From Planctomycetaceae bacterium (GTDB lineage: Bacteria > Planctomycetota > Planctomycetia > Planctomycetales > Planctomycetaceae), in contig JALQWE010000234.1 in assembly GCA_023258825.1 (NCBI GenBank), positions 1 to 6,214 on the forward strand: 6,214 nt of DNA. The letters are read 5' to 3'. The notes beneath the pieces were generated by a model. That model was not told where the DNA came from. It searched no databases and saw nothing but the letters and a program-made list of their open reading frames with translations. Below are positions 1 to 6,104 of this stretch, piece after piece. The first letter of the stretch is position 1. Each line of letters starts with the position of its first letter. The translations under genes and the position numbers were made by a program.

Positions 1-194
1 CAACCCCGGCGTCGGACTAAGCCAATTCAACGGTTGGCGAAATTCAGGGAATTCGGGATATTTTTTGCTTGATTCTGCCGAGCTGCTTGTTCTATGGCTT
101 TCGCCGGGAAAATTAAGGACCCACGTTTCGTCGGAGCGAAACGCGACGAACTCCCACCGGCTCCATTCCACGCGGGATACCCGTGAAAAGCCGC
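1..194. other. Non-coding left edge
   Basis: No convincing gene was found. A plus-strand frame is open from the edge to 319, but it overlaps the LolA-like gene antisense and has no recognisable domain. The stretch holds a small hairpin at 21-38 (arms GCCAA and TTGGC plus two G-T pairs), a run of six T at 61-66, and the palindromic repeat at 123-146. The hairpin and T run could be remnants of a terminator for a gene lying to the left, but they are 22 bases apart, so this is not called as a terminator. Confidence 0.5.
123..146 (+). repeat. Dispersed palindromic repeat, copy 1
   Basis: The core is a perfect hairpin at 124-143: arm CGTTTCG, six-base loop TCGGAG, arm CGAAACG. With one base before and CGA after, 24 bases are identical to 6081-6104 in the same orientation, while the flanks differ. 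The copy lies 49 bases beyond the stop codon of the minus-strand LolA-like gene. It has no T tract on either strand, so it is not a classic intrinsic terminator. It resembles an intergenic REP-like element. I recall similar TCGGAG-loop palindromes as common in planctomycete genomes, but that is memory and was not searched. Confidence 0.75.
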
Positions 195-1310
195 TCAGGG
201 GTTTCCGGTTGCTGCTGGGTTGCCTGGCAGTTCAGGGGCTTTGGGCGGGGTTGCCGCCGGTGTGTCTGCCTTGGGGGCGTCTGCTTTGGGGGCGGACTCC
301 GGAGCCACGCTGGCCTTAATGGAATTGATGACACTTTCCGTCATGTCTTCCTCCCGAGTGTTTTCCGGGGGAGTGAAAGTGAACAGCGATTCGTCGATGG
401 TGTCGTTGATCCTGAGGTTTCTCAGATCGAGTGTCAGGAGTGGTCGGGCAAGTTTCTGGGCCGGGTCAGCGCTGTGCTTCAGGAACTGAATACGCCGCAG
501 CAGCATCGTTTCCTGGTCGACGTAGACTCGCACATATTCCGGAACGAATGGGCGACTGTCGACGAAGGTTCCTTCCGGGAGTCCGAAGATTTCGCGGCGA
601 ACACGGTCGCTCCAGCGTCCTGTGACTTCCAGCAGCGAGCGATCTCCGGCTTTGACTGTCTTCACAGGGGCAAAGACCATGGAAGTTTGCAGGCGTGAAA
701 TCAGGGCCCGCAAGCCGCCGACGCCCAGGTCCATCGCGACGTTGTTGGGATCGTACCCGGAAATTGTCTGAGCGGCATCGAGAATGTCCTTCAGGTTTCT
801 GCGGGTGACGCGGACGATATCGCCATTTTTCCAGCTGGTGTGCACGACCGAACCATCGGAGACCTGCAGCAATTCTCCGCGGTTTTCTTCGGGTTTGAGT
901 TCGGGGGCGGCTGCATCCAGAGCATTTTTAGCCGCATCTTCGGTCCGGATGGCTGACATGGGGTAAATCCGGTAGATCAGATGCACGCGATTGCCGGAGG
1001 CTTCCGTGTATTTTCCGGCGGCGATCAGCTTGACACCGCCAAAAATCGCTGTTTGCTGCAGGTCGCACTGCAGGGAATTGAGTGATTCAAGACGCGTGCG
1101 AGCCTGATTCAGAATGTCGTCGGCGGCGGGAAGTGCGGGTGCGGTGGCATCCGCGGGCTGCTGAGCCGCGGCAGGTTCTGCCGAAGCGGGCGGCTGCTGA
1201 TTGGCGGTCTCAGCAGCGGTCAGAGTGACCATCAGCAGGAAACATCCCGCAAAACAGGCCGCAATCCGTAACGCTGGCGGACAGGGCAGGATTTGATGTT
1301 TGTAGTTCAT
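195..1310 (-). CDS. Secreted LolA-like fold protein
   Basis: This is a 371-residue protein, probably periplasmic. Residues 13-33 form a signal peptide (hydrophobic stretch, then TLTAA with cleavage likely near residue 33). An Ala/Pro/Gln-rich linker runs to about 62. Residues 63-320 look like the LolA/LolB-type lipoprotein-carrier fold: an early segment LNSLQCDLQQ, several short beta-rich stretches, and a late block LDLRNLRIND followed by the FTFTPPENT motif, typical of the end of such domains. The tail is low-complexity, with a tandem APKAD and many Pro and Ala. The protein is longer than classical LolA (about 200 residues), so calling it lolA would be unsafe; such proteins may bind lipid or lipoprotein in the envelope. 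The ATG at 1310 is the only start that keeps the signal peptide intact, and it has no clear Shine-Dalgarno. The gene is divergent from the lipoprotein gene at 1658. Confidence 0.85.
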   Translation of the reverse strand: MNYKHQILPCPPALRIAACFAGCFLLMVTLTAAETANQQPPASAEPAAAQQPADATAPALPAADDILNQARTRLESLNSLQCDLQQTAIFGGVKLIAAGKYTEASGNRVHLIYRIYPMSAIRTEDAAKNALDAAAPELKPEENRGELLQVSDGSVVHTSWKNGDIVRVTRRNLKDILDAAQTISGYDPNNVAMDLGVGGLRALISRLQTSMVFAPVKTVKAGDRSLLEVTGRWSDRVRREIFGLPEGTFVDSRPFVPEYVRVYVDQETMLLRRIQFLKHSADPAQKLARPLLTLDLRNLRINDTIDESLFTFTPPENTREEDMTESVINSIKASVAPESAPKADAPKADTPAATPPKAPELPGNPAATGNP

Positions 1311-1657
1311 GTTCGGAATTTGCTGGATTTGTCAAAGATTCGAAGGGTTACGACCCGAAACAAGAAGAGAAGCACCGTTGGAAACCGGCTGTACCGTCTG
1401 TTTTACGGGTGGATGTTGCACTGAGCAGGTGCCATTCGTCAAACGAAACAGGGGACAAGCAGGGGGTCGTTCCCGGGACTGTGCAGAACAGTTCCGTGGT
1501 GTCAGTGTAGCGACGACGCCCGGTTGGGGTCGACGTCAAACTGGTGCCGATCGGTTGAAGTCACGGCGTTAGTCATGGATACGGTTATCTGCCGGTTGCC
1601 GTTGGATCGAAGTTGGGTATGCCTCGATTCACGAAGCATCTCAAGGAAGGGGTAGCG
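1311..1657. promoter_or_regulatory. Divergent intergenic region
   Basis: This 347-base spacer separates the starts of the minus-strand LolA-like gene and the plus-strand lipoprotein gene, so promoters for both should lie here. I could not identify convincing ones. The best minus-strand candidate (TTGTTT, 17-base spacer, AATCTT, about 1337-1365) and the best plus-strand candidate (TTGGAA, 17-base spacer, TTTTAC, about 1379-1407) each match consensus at only about half their positions. A short dyad lies near 1477-1497 (GGACTGT, then ACAG, a bulged T and TCC) and could be an operator or minor hairpin. No protein in either strand here looks real. Confidence 0.4.
1643..1652 (+). promoter_or_regulatory. 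Shine-Dalgarno deciding the start at 1658
   Basis: The purine-rich run AAGGAAGGGG lies about 5-8 bases before the ATG at 1658. It favours this start over an in-frame TTG at 1613 and ATG at 1619. Those would put 15 or 13 extra, partly charged residues ahead of a well-formed signal peptide. Confidence 0.75.
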
Positions 1658-2812
1658 ATGAGGTATTACTTTCTGGCCCTGGGCGCCCTTGTGGTGGTCT
1701 GCATGGGCTGTGCCACGATGGACGGCACATCCGTTGTGAAATCCAGTCAGCACGTCGCACCTCCCGCGGCCATGCTCCAGCATCCAGGGCCCATGGTGGA
1801 TGGTCCCGGTCCCGGAGTGTTGGGTGTGTTGGCTCAGCCGGGGCCCGCAATGGCCGGTCCGGTCATGTCCACTCAGGTGAAATTCATCGGTCAGGATGGG
1901 ATGTCTGTTGGCTGGTTGTCCGGCTCAGCCCTGGCCCGGAATCAGCGATTCGTGCCTGGTCGGGCGGACTTCCCTCAGGGGTCGATCTACCAACTGGTCC
2001 TGTCCAATATTCCCGGCGAAGGCTGGGAAGGACAGAGCCTTTATCCGACTCTCGAAGTTCGTGGTGCTCACCCGAACACGATGGCTTATCTGCAGCACAA
2101 CACTGTGCCGTTGGAGTTGACGGAAGAAGATCTGGAACACATCCGCAGCAACAACATGGTGACCAAGGTCATTTATCTGCCTAACCCTGAGTTCCAGGCT
2201 CGTGCGATTGCCGGTGTGGAAACCCTCGTCTCCACCACGCTTGACCCGGGTGTTGACCCGATTCAGCAGGCTGAGAAGATGGGCACCGTCATGCTGGTGC
2301 TGCGAGTTGGAAACAAGGAAATGAACTTCGAGCAGCCGGTCATGGCTCCTCAGGCGGACGGCAGCGTTCAGCCGGTTTCATTCTCCACCATGGACGGTGA
2401 TGCCGGCGAGTATGCACCTCCAACACCGGTCGGAATGCTTCCAGCCCACATGCAGGGTGTTCCCGGAGCCATGATGGCTGCTACCGGGGCTCCTGGTAGC
2501 CACATGCCGGTTTCTGGAATGGGCCCAACCCCGGTCTGGGGATCACCGATGACCGGAACTCCAATCGGTCTGCCTGGTCCTCCGCACCTGCCGCTGGGAG
2601 GTCCTGCTGGTCTGAAGTCTCACACCATCCGCAACCTGAGCGACAATCGGATGCCGAAACCAGTCGACCACATGCTGATCGACGTGGAACATGATCCGGG
2701 TTACAGCGTTCCGGAGCCAGTGAAGCACATTCAGTATCGTGAAAAGCACCCGGTCTATGAGCCGGGCGAAGTCTCCACTCCCAGCTCACGCGGAGCGGTC
2801 TTCGTTCCCTGA
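1658..2812 (+). CDS. Probable lipoprotein, paralogous domain
   Basis: From ATG 1658 this encodes 384 residues. The N-terminus MRYYFLALGALVVVCMGC is a lipoprotein-type signal peptide with the likely lipidated Cys at 18. The lipobox (C-M-G-C) is imperfect. A Pro/Gly-rich segment (about 35-68) leads to a core domain at about 71-220. Its landmarks are FPQGSIYQLVLSNIPG, LYPTLEV, ELTEEDLEHI, VTKVIYLPNPEF, the segment DPGVDPIQQA, and MLVLRVGNK. The rest (about 253-320) is rich in Pro, Gly and Met and probably disordered, followed by a His-containing polar tail. The core matches the downstream gene at 2948 block by block. I recognise the style from planctomycetes but know no assigned function. The charged ELTEEDLEHI segment and the VTKVIYLP strand are the best search seeds. 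A strong stem-loop follows the stop. Confidence 0.9.
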   Translation: MRYYFLALGALVVVCMGCATMDGTSVVKSSQHVAPPAAMLQHPGPMVDGPGPGVLGVLAQPGPAMAGPVMSTQVKFIGQDGMSVGWLSGSALARNQRFVPGRADFPQGSIYQLVLSNIPGEGWEGQSLYPTLEVRGAHPNTMAYLQHNTVPLELTEEDLEHIRSNNMVTKVIYLPNPEFQARAIAGVETLVSTTLDPGVDPIQQAEKMGTVMLVLRVGNKEMNFEQPVMAPQADGSVQPVSFSTMDGDAGEYAPPTPVGMLPAHMQGVPGAMMAATGAPGSHMPVSGMGPTPVWGSPMTGTPIGLPGPPHLPLGGPAGLKSHTIRNLSDNRMPKPVDHMLIDVEHDPGYSVPEPVKHIQYREKHPVYEPGEVSTPSSRGAVFVP

Positions 2813-2868
2813 TCACAGGTTGGACTTTGAGTCCGAAATGCTTCAGCCTTTGTTCAGATGAGTACTCG

Positions 2869-2907
2869 CAGGGGCGATCGAAGCGGCAGCTTCCATCGCC
2901 CCTGTTT
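2869..2907 (+). terminator. Strong stem-loop after lipoprotein gene
   Basis: It has a perfect 10-base-pair outer stem (CAGGGGCGAT at 2869-2878 with ATCGCCCCTG at 2895-2904), one C/C mismatch, then a 5-base-pair inner stem (GAAGC/GCTTC) closed by a GGCA tetraloop. Only three T residues follow (2905-2907). It begins 56 bases after the stop at 2812 and ends 40 bases before the next ATG. The stability fits an intrinsic terminator or an mRNA-stabilising 3' end. The short T run makes partial read-through possible, which would set different expression levels for the genes on either side. Confidence 0.75.
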
Positions 2908-2947
2908 CATGTCCAATGGTTTCTGAATTTGTGAAGGTGCAGCGCTG

Positions 2948-3703
2948 ATGAAAGTCGCGACACGACAACTTCTGAGCCTTCTGTTCGCCGCCTTTGCGGT
3001 GTCCCGAACGGCTACTGCTCAGAATCCGGCCGATGCTCCGTACTATCAGCCTCTGAATGACCGGCTGCCGCCGGGCTACAATGCCGAGATCCTCGAACGT
3101 GTGCGTCGGGATGACGCCCACTGGCTGCAGCCCGTTCGTGTGGAAGTTCCCTCAACTGCTCAGGTCTCTGCGTACTCCGCCGCCCCCGAGCCATTGCTGA
3201 CAGGAACAGCCCCAGCGCAGTTTTCTGTCGCCACGGGGCACCTGTACCGTCTGCGTCTTGCGGAAATGCCCGAGTTTCCCGGTCTCGAATTGTTCCCCTC
3301 CATTGAAATCCTTGATCGCCTGCACCCACCTGAGGGGCTCAAAGAGAACTATCCGATTCCGGTTGTGTTCGACGAGGCGGATCTGCGTGCCGCTGCCGAG
3401 GGCTTGCTGGTCACTCGAGTGATCTACCTGGAACGTCCGCAGATCGCTGCGTCAGGCGATCCGCTCCGCAGTGAAAGAGCTCAGACGGTGGCTCCCGGAG
3501 GCAACGCCATCGATCTCGCCGCCAGACATGGTCGGCCGATGATCATTGTGCGGATCGGGGGCCGTGTGCCGTCCGGGCCTGACAGCCCTCCTCTGTTCTT
3601 TGGAACAGGGGGACCTCTGGTGGCGGGTGAGCCGGTTGTCAACGATGCTGGTGTTGCCCGAATTCCCCGCCGATCACCCAATCCAGTTGCCAGCTTCCCC
3701 TGA
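2948..3703 (+). CDS. Secreted protein, paralogue of 1658 product
   Basis: This 251-residue protein starts with a Sec signal peptide (MKVATRQLLSLLFAAFAVS, with cleavage probable after TATA at residue 24). It has no lipobox Cys, so it should be soluble or surface-attached, unlike its upstream paralogue. The core at about 93-206 aligns with the upstream lipoprotein: GHLYRLRLAEMP, LELFPSIEI, VFDEADLRAA, VTRVIYLERP and MIIVRIGGR match SIYQLVLSNIP, SLYPTLEV, ELTEEDLEHI, VTKVIYLPNP and MLVLRVGNK in the same order. It lacks the long Pro/Gly/Met tail and ends shortly after the core in a Pro/Arg-rich stretch. The ATG has a weak GAAGG about 10 bases upstream. Function is unknown; no catalytic residues are evident. 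A structural or binding role is inferred from export and lack of enzyme motifs. Confidence 0.85.
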   Translation: MKVATRQLLSLLFAAFAVSRTATAQNPADAPYYQPLNDRLPPGYNAEILERVRRDDAHWLQPVRVEVPSTAQVSAYSAAPEPLLTGTAPAQFSVATGHLYRLRLAEMPEFPGLELFPSIEILDRLHPPEGLKENYPIPVVFDEADLRAAAEGLLVTRVIYLERPQIAASGDPLRSERAQTVAPGGNAIDLAARHGRPMIIVRIGGRVPSGPDSPPLFFGTGGPLVAGEPVVNDAGVARIPRRSPNPVASFP

Positions 3704-3816
3704 CAGTGACCTACCAGGCGGCAACGCACTGCTCAACCCGCAGTCTTCACCGCCATCACGCTGAACACTCCACACGCTGCTGAGTTCACAGGAATTTCCG
3801 CAGATCCTCTGAGATG

Positions 3817-3823
3817 AGCAGGA
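3817..3823 (+). promoter_or_regulatory. Ribosome-binding site favouring start at 3832
   Basis: AGCAGGA lies 8 bases before the ATG at 3832. The other in-frame ATG, at 3814, has no purine-rich site in front of it. Both starts give a usable signal peptide, so the choice rests on this site and adds or removes only six residues. Confidence 0.5.
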
Positions 3824-3831
3824 CGAATCGC

Positions 3832-5232
3832 ATGAACGATGCACAAGCCTTCTTCCGCCGATTGCTGGCCGCTGGTCTTGCCGGATCCGGAATGGTGACA
3901 ATCGCAGGGTGCAGCATCACTTCGGCCCTGCAGCATGAGCCCGATCATGTGTACTCAACCACGACGCCACAGATGCTGGAACATGAAGCTGGTGATCAAC
4001 CCGTTCCTGTCCCTGCGAATTATCCGGAGCAGGCCGGGCTGCGTGGCTTCCGAAACTCTGCGGACTCCGGATTGCTGACTCTGCGTCGGGTTTCGCTGCA
4101 GGACTCTGTTGACGAATCGGGCGACGAAGGCGATGAGGCTGTGGTTCGGCTGACTCCCGCATTCCGGGGAAAACCGTTCGCTCGTACCCCAGCACGTGAA
4201 GCACGGGGCGGCGTCAGGCCTTCCAGCTTTCACCCGGCAGAGCCTCGGTTGGAAATGTCACCGCAGGGAACGCCGCTGCAACGGATGGAAACAATTGCCC
4301 CATCGGCGACCGCTGATCTCTACCCGGATGAATACCTTTATGATGGTGGGGACCGTGAGGACTCTGCCGCGATGCACGCCAGGCTTCGCAGTGGAATCGA
4401 AAGCGAAGACACCGTTGCCGGCTATGTGGATGGCACCGGAACTGCAAAAACGGTGGCCTCAAATCGCGTCGCGATCTATGCACCTCGATTTGGTTCGGTA
4501 CGCTCTGTGACCGGCCTGGTCGCTGATACCAAAATCGATAAGGCGTCAGGAGCCCGGGATGCCATCACCATCGGTAACCTGAAAACCGGTCGCATGGCTC
4601 AGGAAAACATCGCCGAAACAGCGTTGACAGAAGTTGAAAACCATGATCGCGTGGACGGGATTATTTCCCGGAAACCGGCCATGCAGTCACAAAACAGACA
4701 TCGCCCGGTTCAGTCCACCAAAGTGGATGAAGGCCATGAGGGACGAGTTGCGTCCGGGGCCCAGACATTCAATCGACGCCAGGCATTTGTCCTTGCACAA
4801 CAGCGTCAGAATGCTGAAATCTGGACCCGCGAACAGTTCCCGGTCATCACCGCGTCCACGGATTCTGCATCGGAAGTCGCTGCCGTCTTTAAAGTGCAGC
4901 AGAAGGTCGGTCTGGAAGATCAGAATCGTGGCGGTGTGCTGCATCTGGTGAAACTGGCAGATCGTGAATCTGCAATGATCGGCGATGTGATTCGATTCAC
5001 AATCCGGTTTGAAAACACGGGGGATCTGAATCTGCACGATGTGCGAATTGTCGATAACCTGACGCCTCGACTGGAATACGTGGAAGGTTCCGCCACGATT
5101 GATGAGCAGCATCCGGGGGCTGTCATGGTGGAACCCAATGGCGAGGGCAGTTCTGTACTGACCTTCACGCTGGATGGCCCGCTGCAGGGACATAAAACAG
5201 GTGTGATCACCTTCGAAGCCCGTGTGCGTTAA
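3832..5232 (+). CDS. Lipoprotein with C-terminal DUF11 domain
   Basis: From ATG 3832 it encodes 466 residues (472 from ATG 3814). Residues 1-27 are a lipoprotein signal: two Arg, a hydrophobic stretch, then the lipobox I-A-G-C with the lipidated Cys at 27. That is the only Cys in the protein. A long polar, probably disordered region follows. A conserved-looking block at about 210-226, SNRVAIYAPRFGSVRSV, recalls planctomycete proteins of this kind. The C-terminus, about 370-466, is one DUF11 (PF01345) beta-sandwich: VLHLVKLADRESAMIGD, then IRFTIRFENTGDLNL, DVRIVDNLTPRLEYVEGSA and a final ITFEARVR strand. DUF11 occurs in cell-surface proteins, including chlamydial OmcB; there the protein is Cys-rich, here it is not. 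The upstream spacing is 128 bases (110 from ATG 3814) with no strong hairpin, so it may be co-transcribed with the gene at 2948. An envelope structural role is inferred. Confidence 0.9.
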   Translation: MNDAQAFFRRLLAAGLAGSGMVTIAGCSITSALQHEPDHVYSTTTPQMLEHEAGDQPVPVPANYPEQAGLRGFRNSADSGLLTLRRVSLQDSVDESGDEGDEAVVRLTPAFRGKPFARTPAREARGGVRPSSFHPAEPRLEMSPQGTPLQRMETIAPSATADLYPDEYLYDGGDREDSAAMHARLRSGIESEDTVAGYVDGTGTAKTVASNRVAIYAPRFGSVRSVTGLVADTKIDKASGARDAITIGNLKTGRMAQENIAETALTEVENHDRVDGIISRKPAMQSQNRHRPVQSTKVDEGHEGRVASGAQTFNRRQAFVLAQQRQNAEIWTREQFPVITASTDSASEVAAVFKVQQKVGLEDQNRGGVLHLVKLADRESAMIGDVIRFTIRFENTGDLNLHDVRIVDNLTPRLEYVEGSATIDEQHPGAVMVEPNGEGSSVLTFTLDGPLQGHKTGVITFEARVR

Positions 5233-5262
5233 TGACCTTGTGGGGGCGTGGTGGTTCACTCA

Positions 5263-5282
5263 GACCAGCGCTGAAGCTGGTC
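5263..5282 (+). other. Small perfect hairpin downstream of DUF11 gene
   Basis: Arms GACCAGC and GCTGGTC form a perfect 7-base-pair stem with a six-base loop, 30 bases after the stop at 5232. No T tract follows on either strand. It could assist 3'-end formation for the upstream gene together with the larger hairpin at 5305-5340. Confidence 0.45.
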
Positions 5283-5304
5283 GGCGTGGCAGAATGATTT
5301 GCGA

Positions 5305-5340
5305 GCCGGATTGTGAGTGAGGTCGATTCACAATTCCGGC
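5305..5340. terminator. Bulged hairpin between convergent genes
   Basis: The left arm is GCCGGATTGTGA (5305-5316). The right arm, 5328-5340, is its complement with one extra T bulged out. That gives about 12 base pairs around an 11-base loop. It lies between the ends of the plus-strand DUF11 gene and the minus-strand MOSC gene, and the right arm includes the MOSC stop codon (TCA at 5328-5330). The position suggests a bidirectional terminator. Neither side has a T tract, so a role in mRNA 3'-end protection is equally possible. Confidence 0.55.
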
Positions 5341-5834
5341 CATTCGTCTGATCCATGCAGTGCGATCACGTCATCGCCCACATGCACTTCGCCGGCAAGG
5401 CGGACGACAGCAGTGATGCCTCCATGGGCCAGCATCGCGGCATAGCCTCCCGGTCCCAGATTGCTTTCCATGCGGGAACAGGGCGGACAATTGCCCGAGC
5501 CTGACAGGACGGCGGTGCCAATCCGAAAAGTCTGGTGACGCAGTGCGGCAAGGTTGATGCCGGAAACCACGATGTTTCTCCGCAGTAATTCCGGGTCCAA
5601 ACGATCGCGGCGGAGCAGGGCAGCTACGACGGAAAGATGTTCGGCCTGAATCAGAGTGACCTGCCGTTTCGATCCGCGCTTCGGGCGGCAATGATGGTCG
5701 CCTTCGATGCCCCCGGTGACGATACGGACACTGTCCCGACGCTCGATCGCCGCTCTTGACGCAGGAGAAATTCCCAGCCATTCCACCCGACCAATGGCCG
5801 TGTTGGTCAGCAGCAGTTCCTTCAGCAGCTCCAT
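5328..5834 (-). CDS. MOSC domain protein
   Basis: This 168-residue protein is nearly all MOSC domain (molybdenum cofactor sulfurase C-terminal fold). Visible landmarks are GGIEGDHHCRPKRGSKRQVT at 41-60, LIQAEHL at 61-67, LRRNIVVSGINL at 84-95, FRIGTAVLSGSGNCPPCSRM at 103-122, and GGYAAMLAHGGITAVV ending near 144, followed by GEVHVGDDV. The Cys in NCPPC (116 and 119) sit where the family carries its conserved Cys, proposed to handle sulfur. Standalone MOSC proteins such as YiiM act on hydroxylated purines or as cofactor-linked oxidoreductases. The substrate here cannot be told from sequence. No signal peptide is seen, so it is cytoplasmic. A G-rich stretch (GGGGGA) about 8 bases before the ATG may serve as the ribosome site. 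Neighbours suggest no shared pathway. Confidence 0.9.
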   Translation of the reverse strand: MELLKELLLTNTAIGRVEWLGISPASRAAIERRDSVRIVTGGIEGDHHCRPKRGSKRQVTLIQAEHLSVVAALLRRDRLDPELLRRNIVVSGINLAALRHQTFRIGTAVLSGSGNCPPCSRMESNLGPGGYAAMLAHGGITAVVRLAGEVHVGDDVIALHGSDEWPEL

Positions 5835-5901
5835 GTTGTTTTCCCCCGAAAGATCGTCTGGGCCCGATTCCGCTTTGCCTCGGCTTCACGCTTTGGGCTC
5901 T

Positions 5902-5907
5902 ATTCTA
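5902..5907 (-). promoter_or_regulatory. Possible -10 box for MOSC gene
   Basis: Read on the minus strand this is TAGAAT, five of six matches to TATAAT, about 70 bases ahead of the MOSC ATG at 5834. No good -35 hexamer is present at 16-18 bases upstream (the candidate is CTGCTT), so support is weak. Confidence 0.25.
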
Positions 5908-6019
5908 ATCGCGGATCGTGGAGAAGCAGGTCCACGCCCGGAACTGTTTTGCTTTTCTTCAGGGTTCCCGGGATGTGGTCGGTGTGATGGTGAGACGTTG
6001 GCAACACTGGAGACGATGG

Positions 6020-6031
6020 TCGCGTTTCGCT
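6020..6031 (-). repeat. Inverted half copy of the palindromic repeat
   Basis: These 12 bases (TCGCGTTTCGCT) are the exact reverse complement of the right half of the repeat at 6093-6104. Similarity continues weakly outward: 6011-6019 pairs with 6105-6112 apart from two mismatches and one bulge. The other half of the element is missing. It could be a degraded inverted copy, or the left arm of a larger hairpin closed by the copy at 6081. Confidence 0.5.
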
Positions 6032-6051
6032 GGATTGCAGAGAGGTGTTTG

Positions 6052-6075
6052 CTGAATTCGCGAAGTGCAATTCAG
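6052..6075 (+). other. Hairpin next to repeat copy 2
   Basis: Arms CTGAATT and AATTCAG form a perfect 7-base-pair stem around a 10-base loop, ending 6 bases before the full repeat copy. It may be part of the same composite element or a separate structure. No T tract follows. Confidence 0.4.
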
Positions 6076-6080
6076 AGCGG

Positions 6081-6104
6081 ACGTTTCGTCGGAGCGAAAC
6101 GCGA
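6081..6104 (+). repeat. Dispersed palindromic repeat, copy 2
   Basis: It is identical over 24 bases to 123-146 and in the same orientation, with the hairpin at 6082-6101 (arms CGTTTCG and CGAAACG, loop TCGGAG). Flanking bases differ between copies, so the conserved unit is short. It is intergenic, like copy 1. Nothing transposase-like is nearby, so it would have to be mobilised in trans or kept by selection for structure. Confidence 0.75.

Noticed and set aside
171..185. Hairpin with a three-base loop just beyond the LolA-like stop, as a terminator
   Set aside because: The six-pair stem includes one G-T pair and is not followed by T residues on the minus strand.
183..698. Plus-strand 171-codon frame
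   Set aside because: It lies antisense to the LolA-like gene, whose protein has a clear signal peptide and domain pattern. The plus-strand frame shows no family features.
1343..1365. TTGACA-type -35 box for the LolA-like gene (exact TTGACA on the minus strand near 1333)
   Set aside because: It sits too close to the start codon for a -10 box to fit at normal spacing upstream of the ATG.
1309..1572. Plus-strand 87-codon frame in the divergent spacer
   Set aside because: It starts opposite the LolA-like start codon, is rich in Arg, Gly and Cys with no domain or signal peptide, and has no ribosome-binding site.
1613..1657. Upstream TTG/ATG starts for the lipoprotein gene
   Set aside because: They add charged residues before a complete signal peptide and lack a ribosome-binding site, whereas AAGGAAGGGG serves the ATG at 1658.
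4687..5259. Minus-strand 190-codon frame
   Set aside because: It is antisense to the DUF11 domain, which is clearly recognisable on the plus strand. The antisense protein has no recognisable domain.
5371..5889. Minus-strand 172-codon frame overlapping the MOSC gene
   Set aside because: It is a shifted frame of the MOSC gene with Arg/Gly/His-rich composition and no MOSC motifs.
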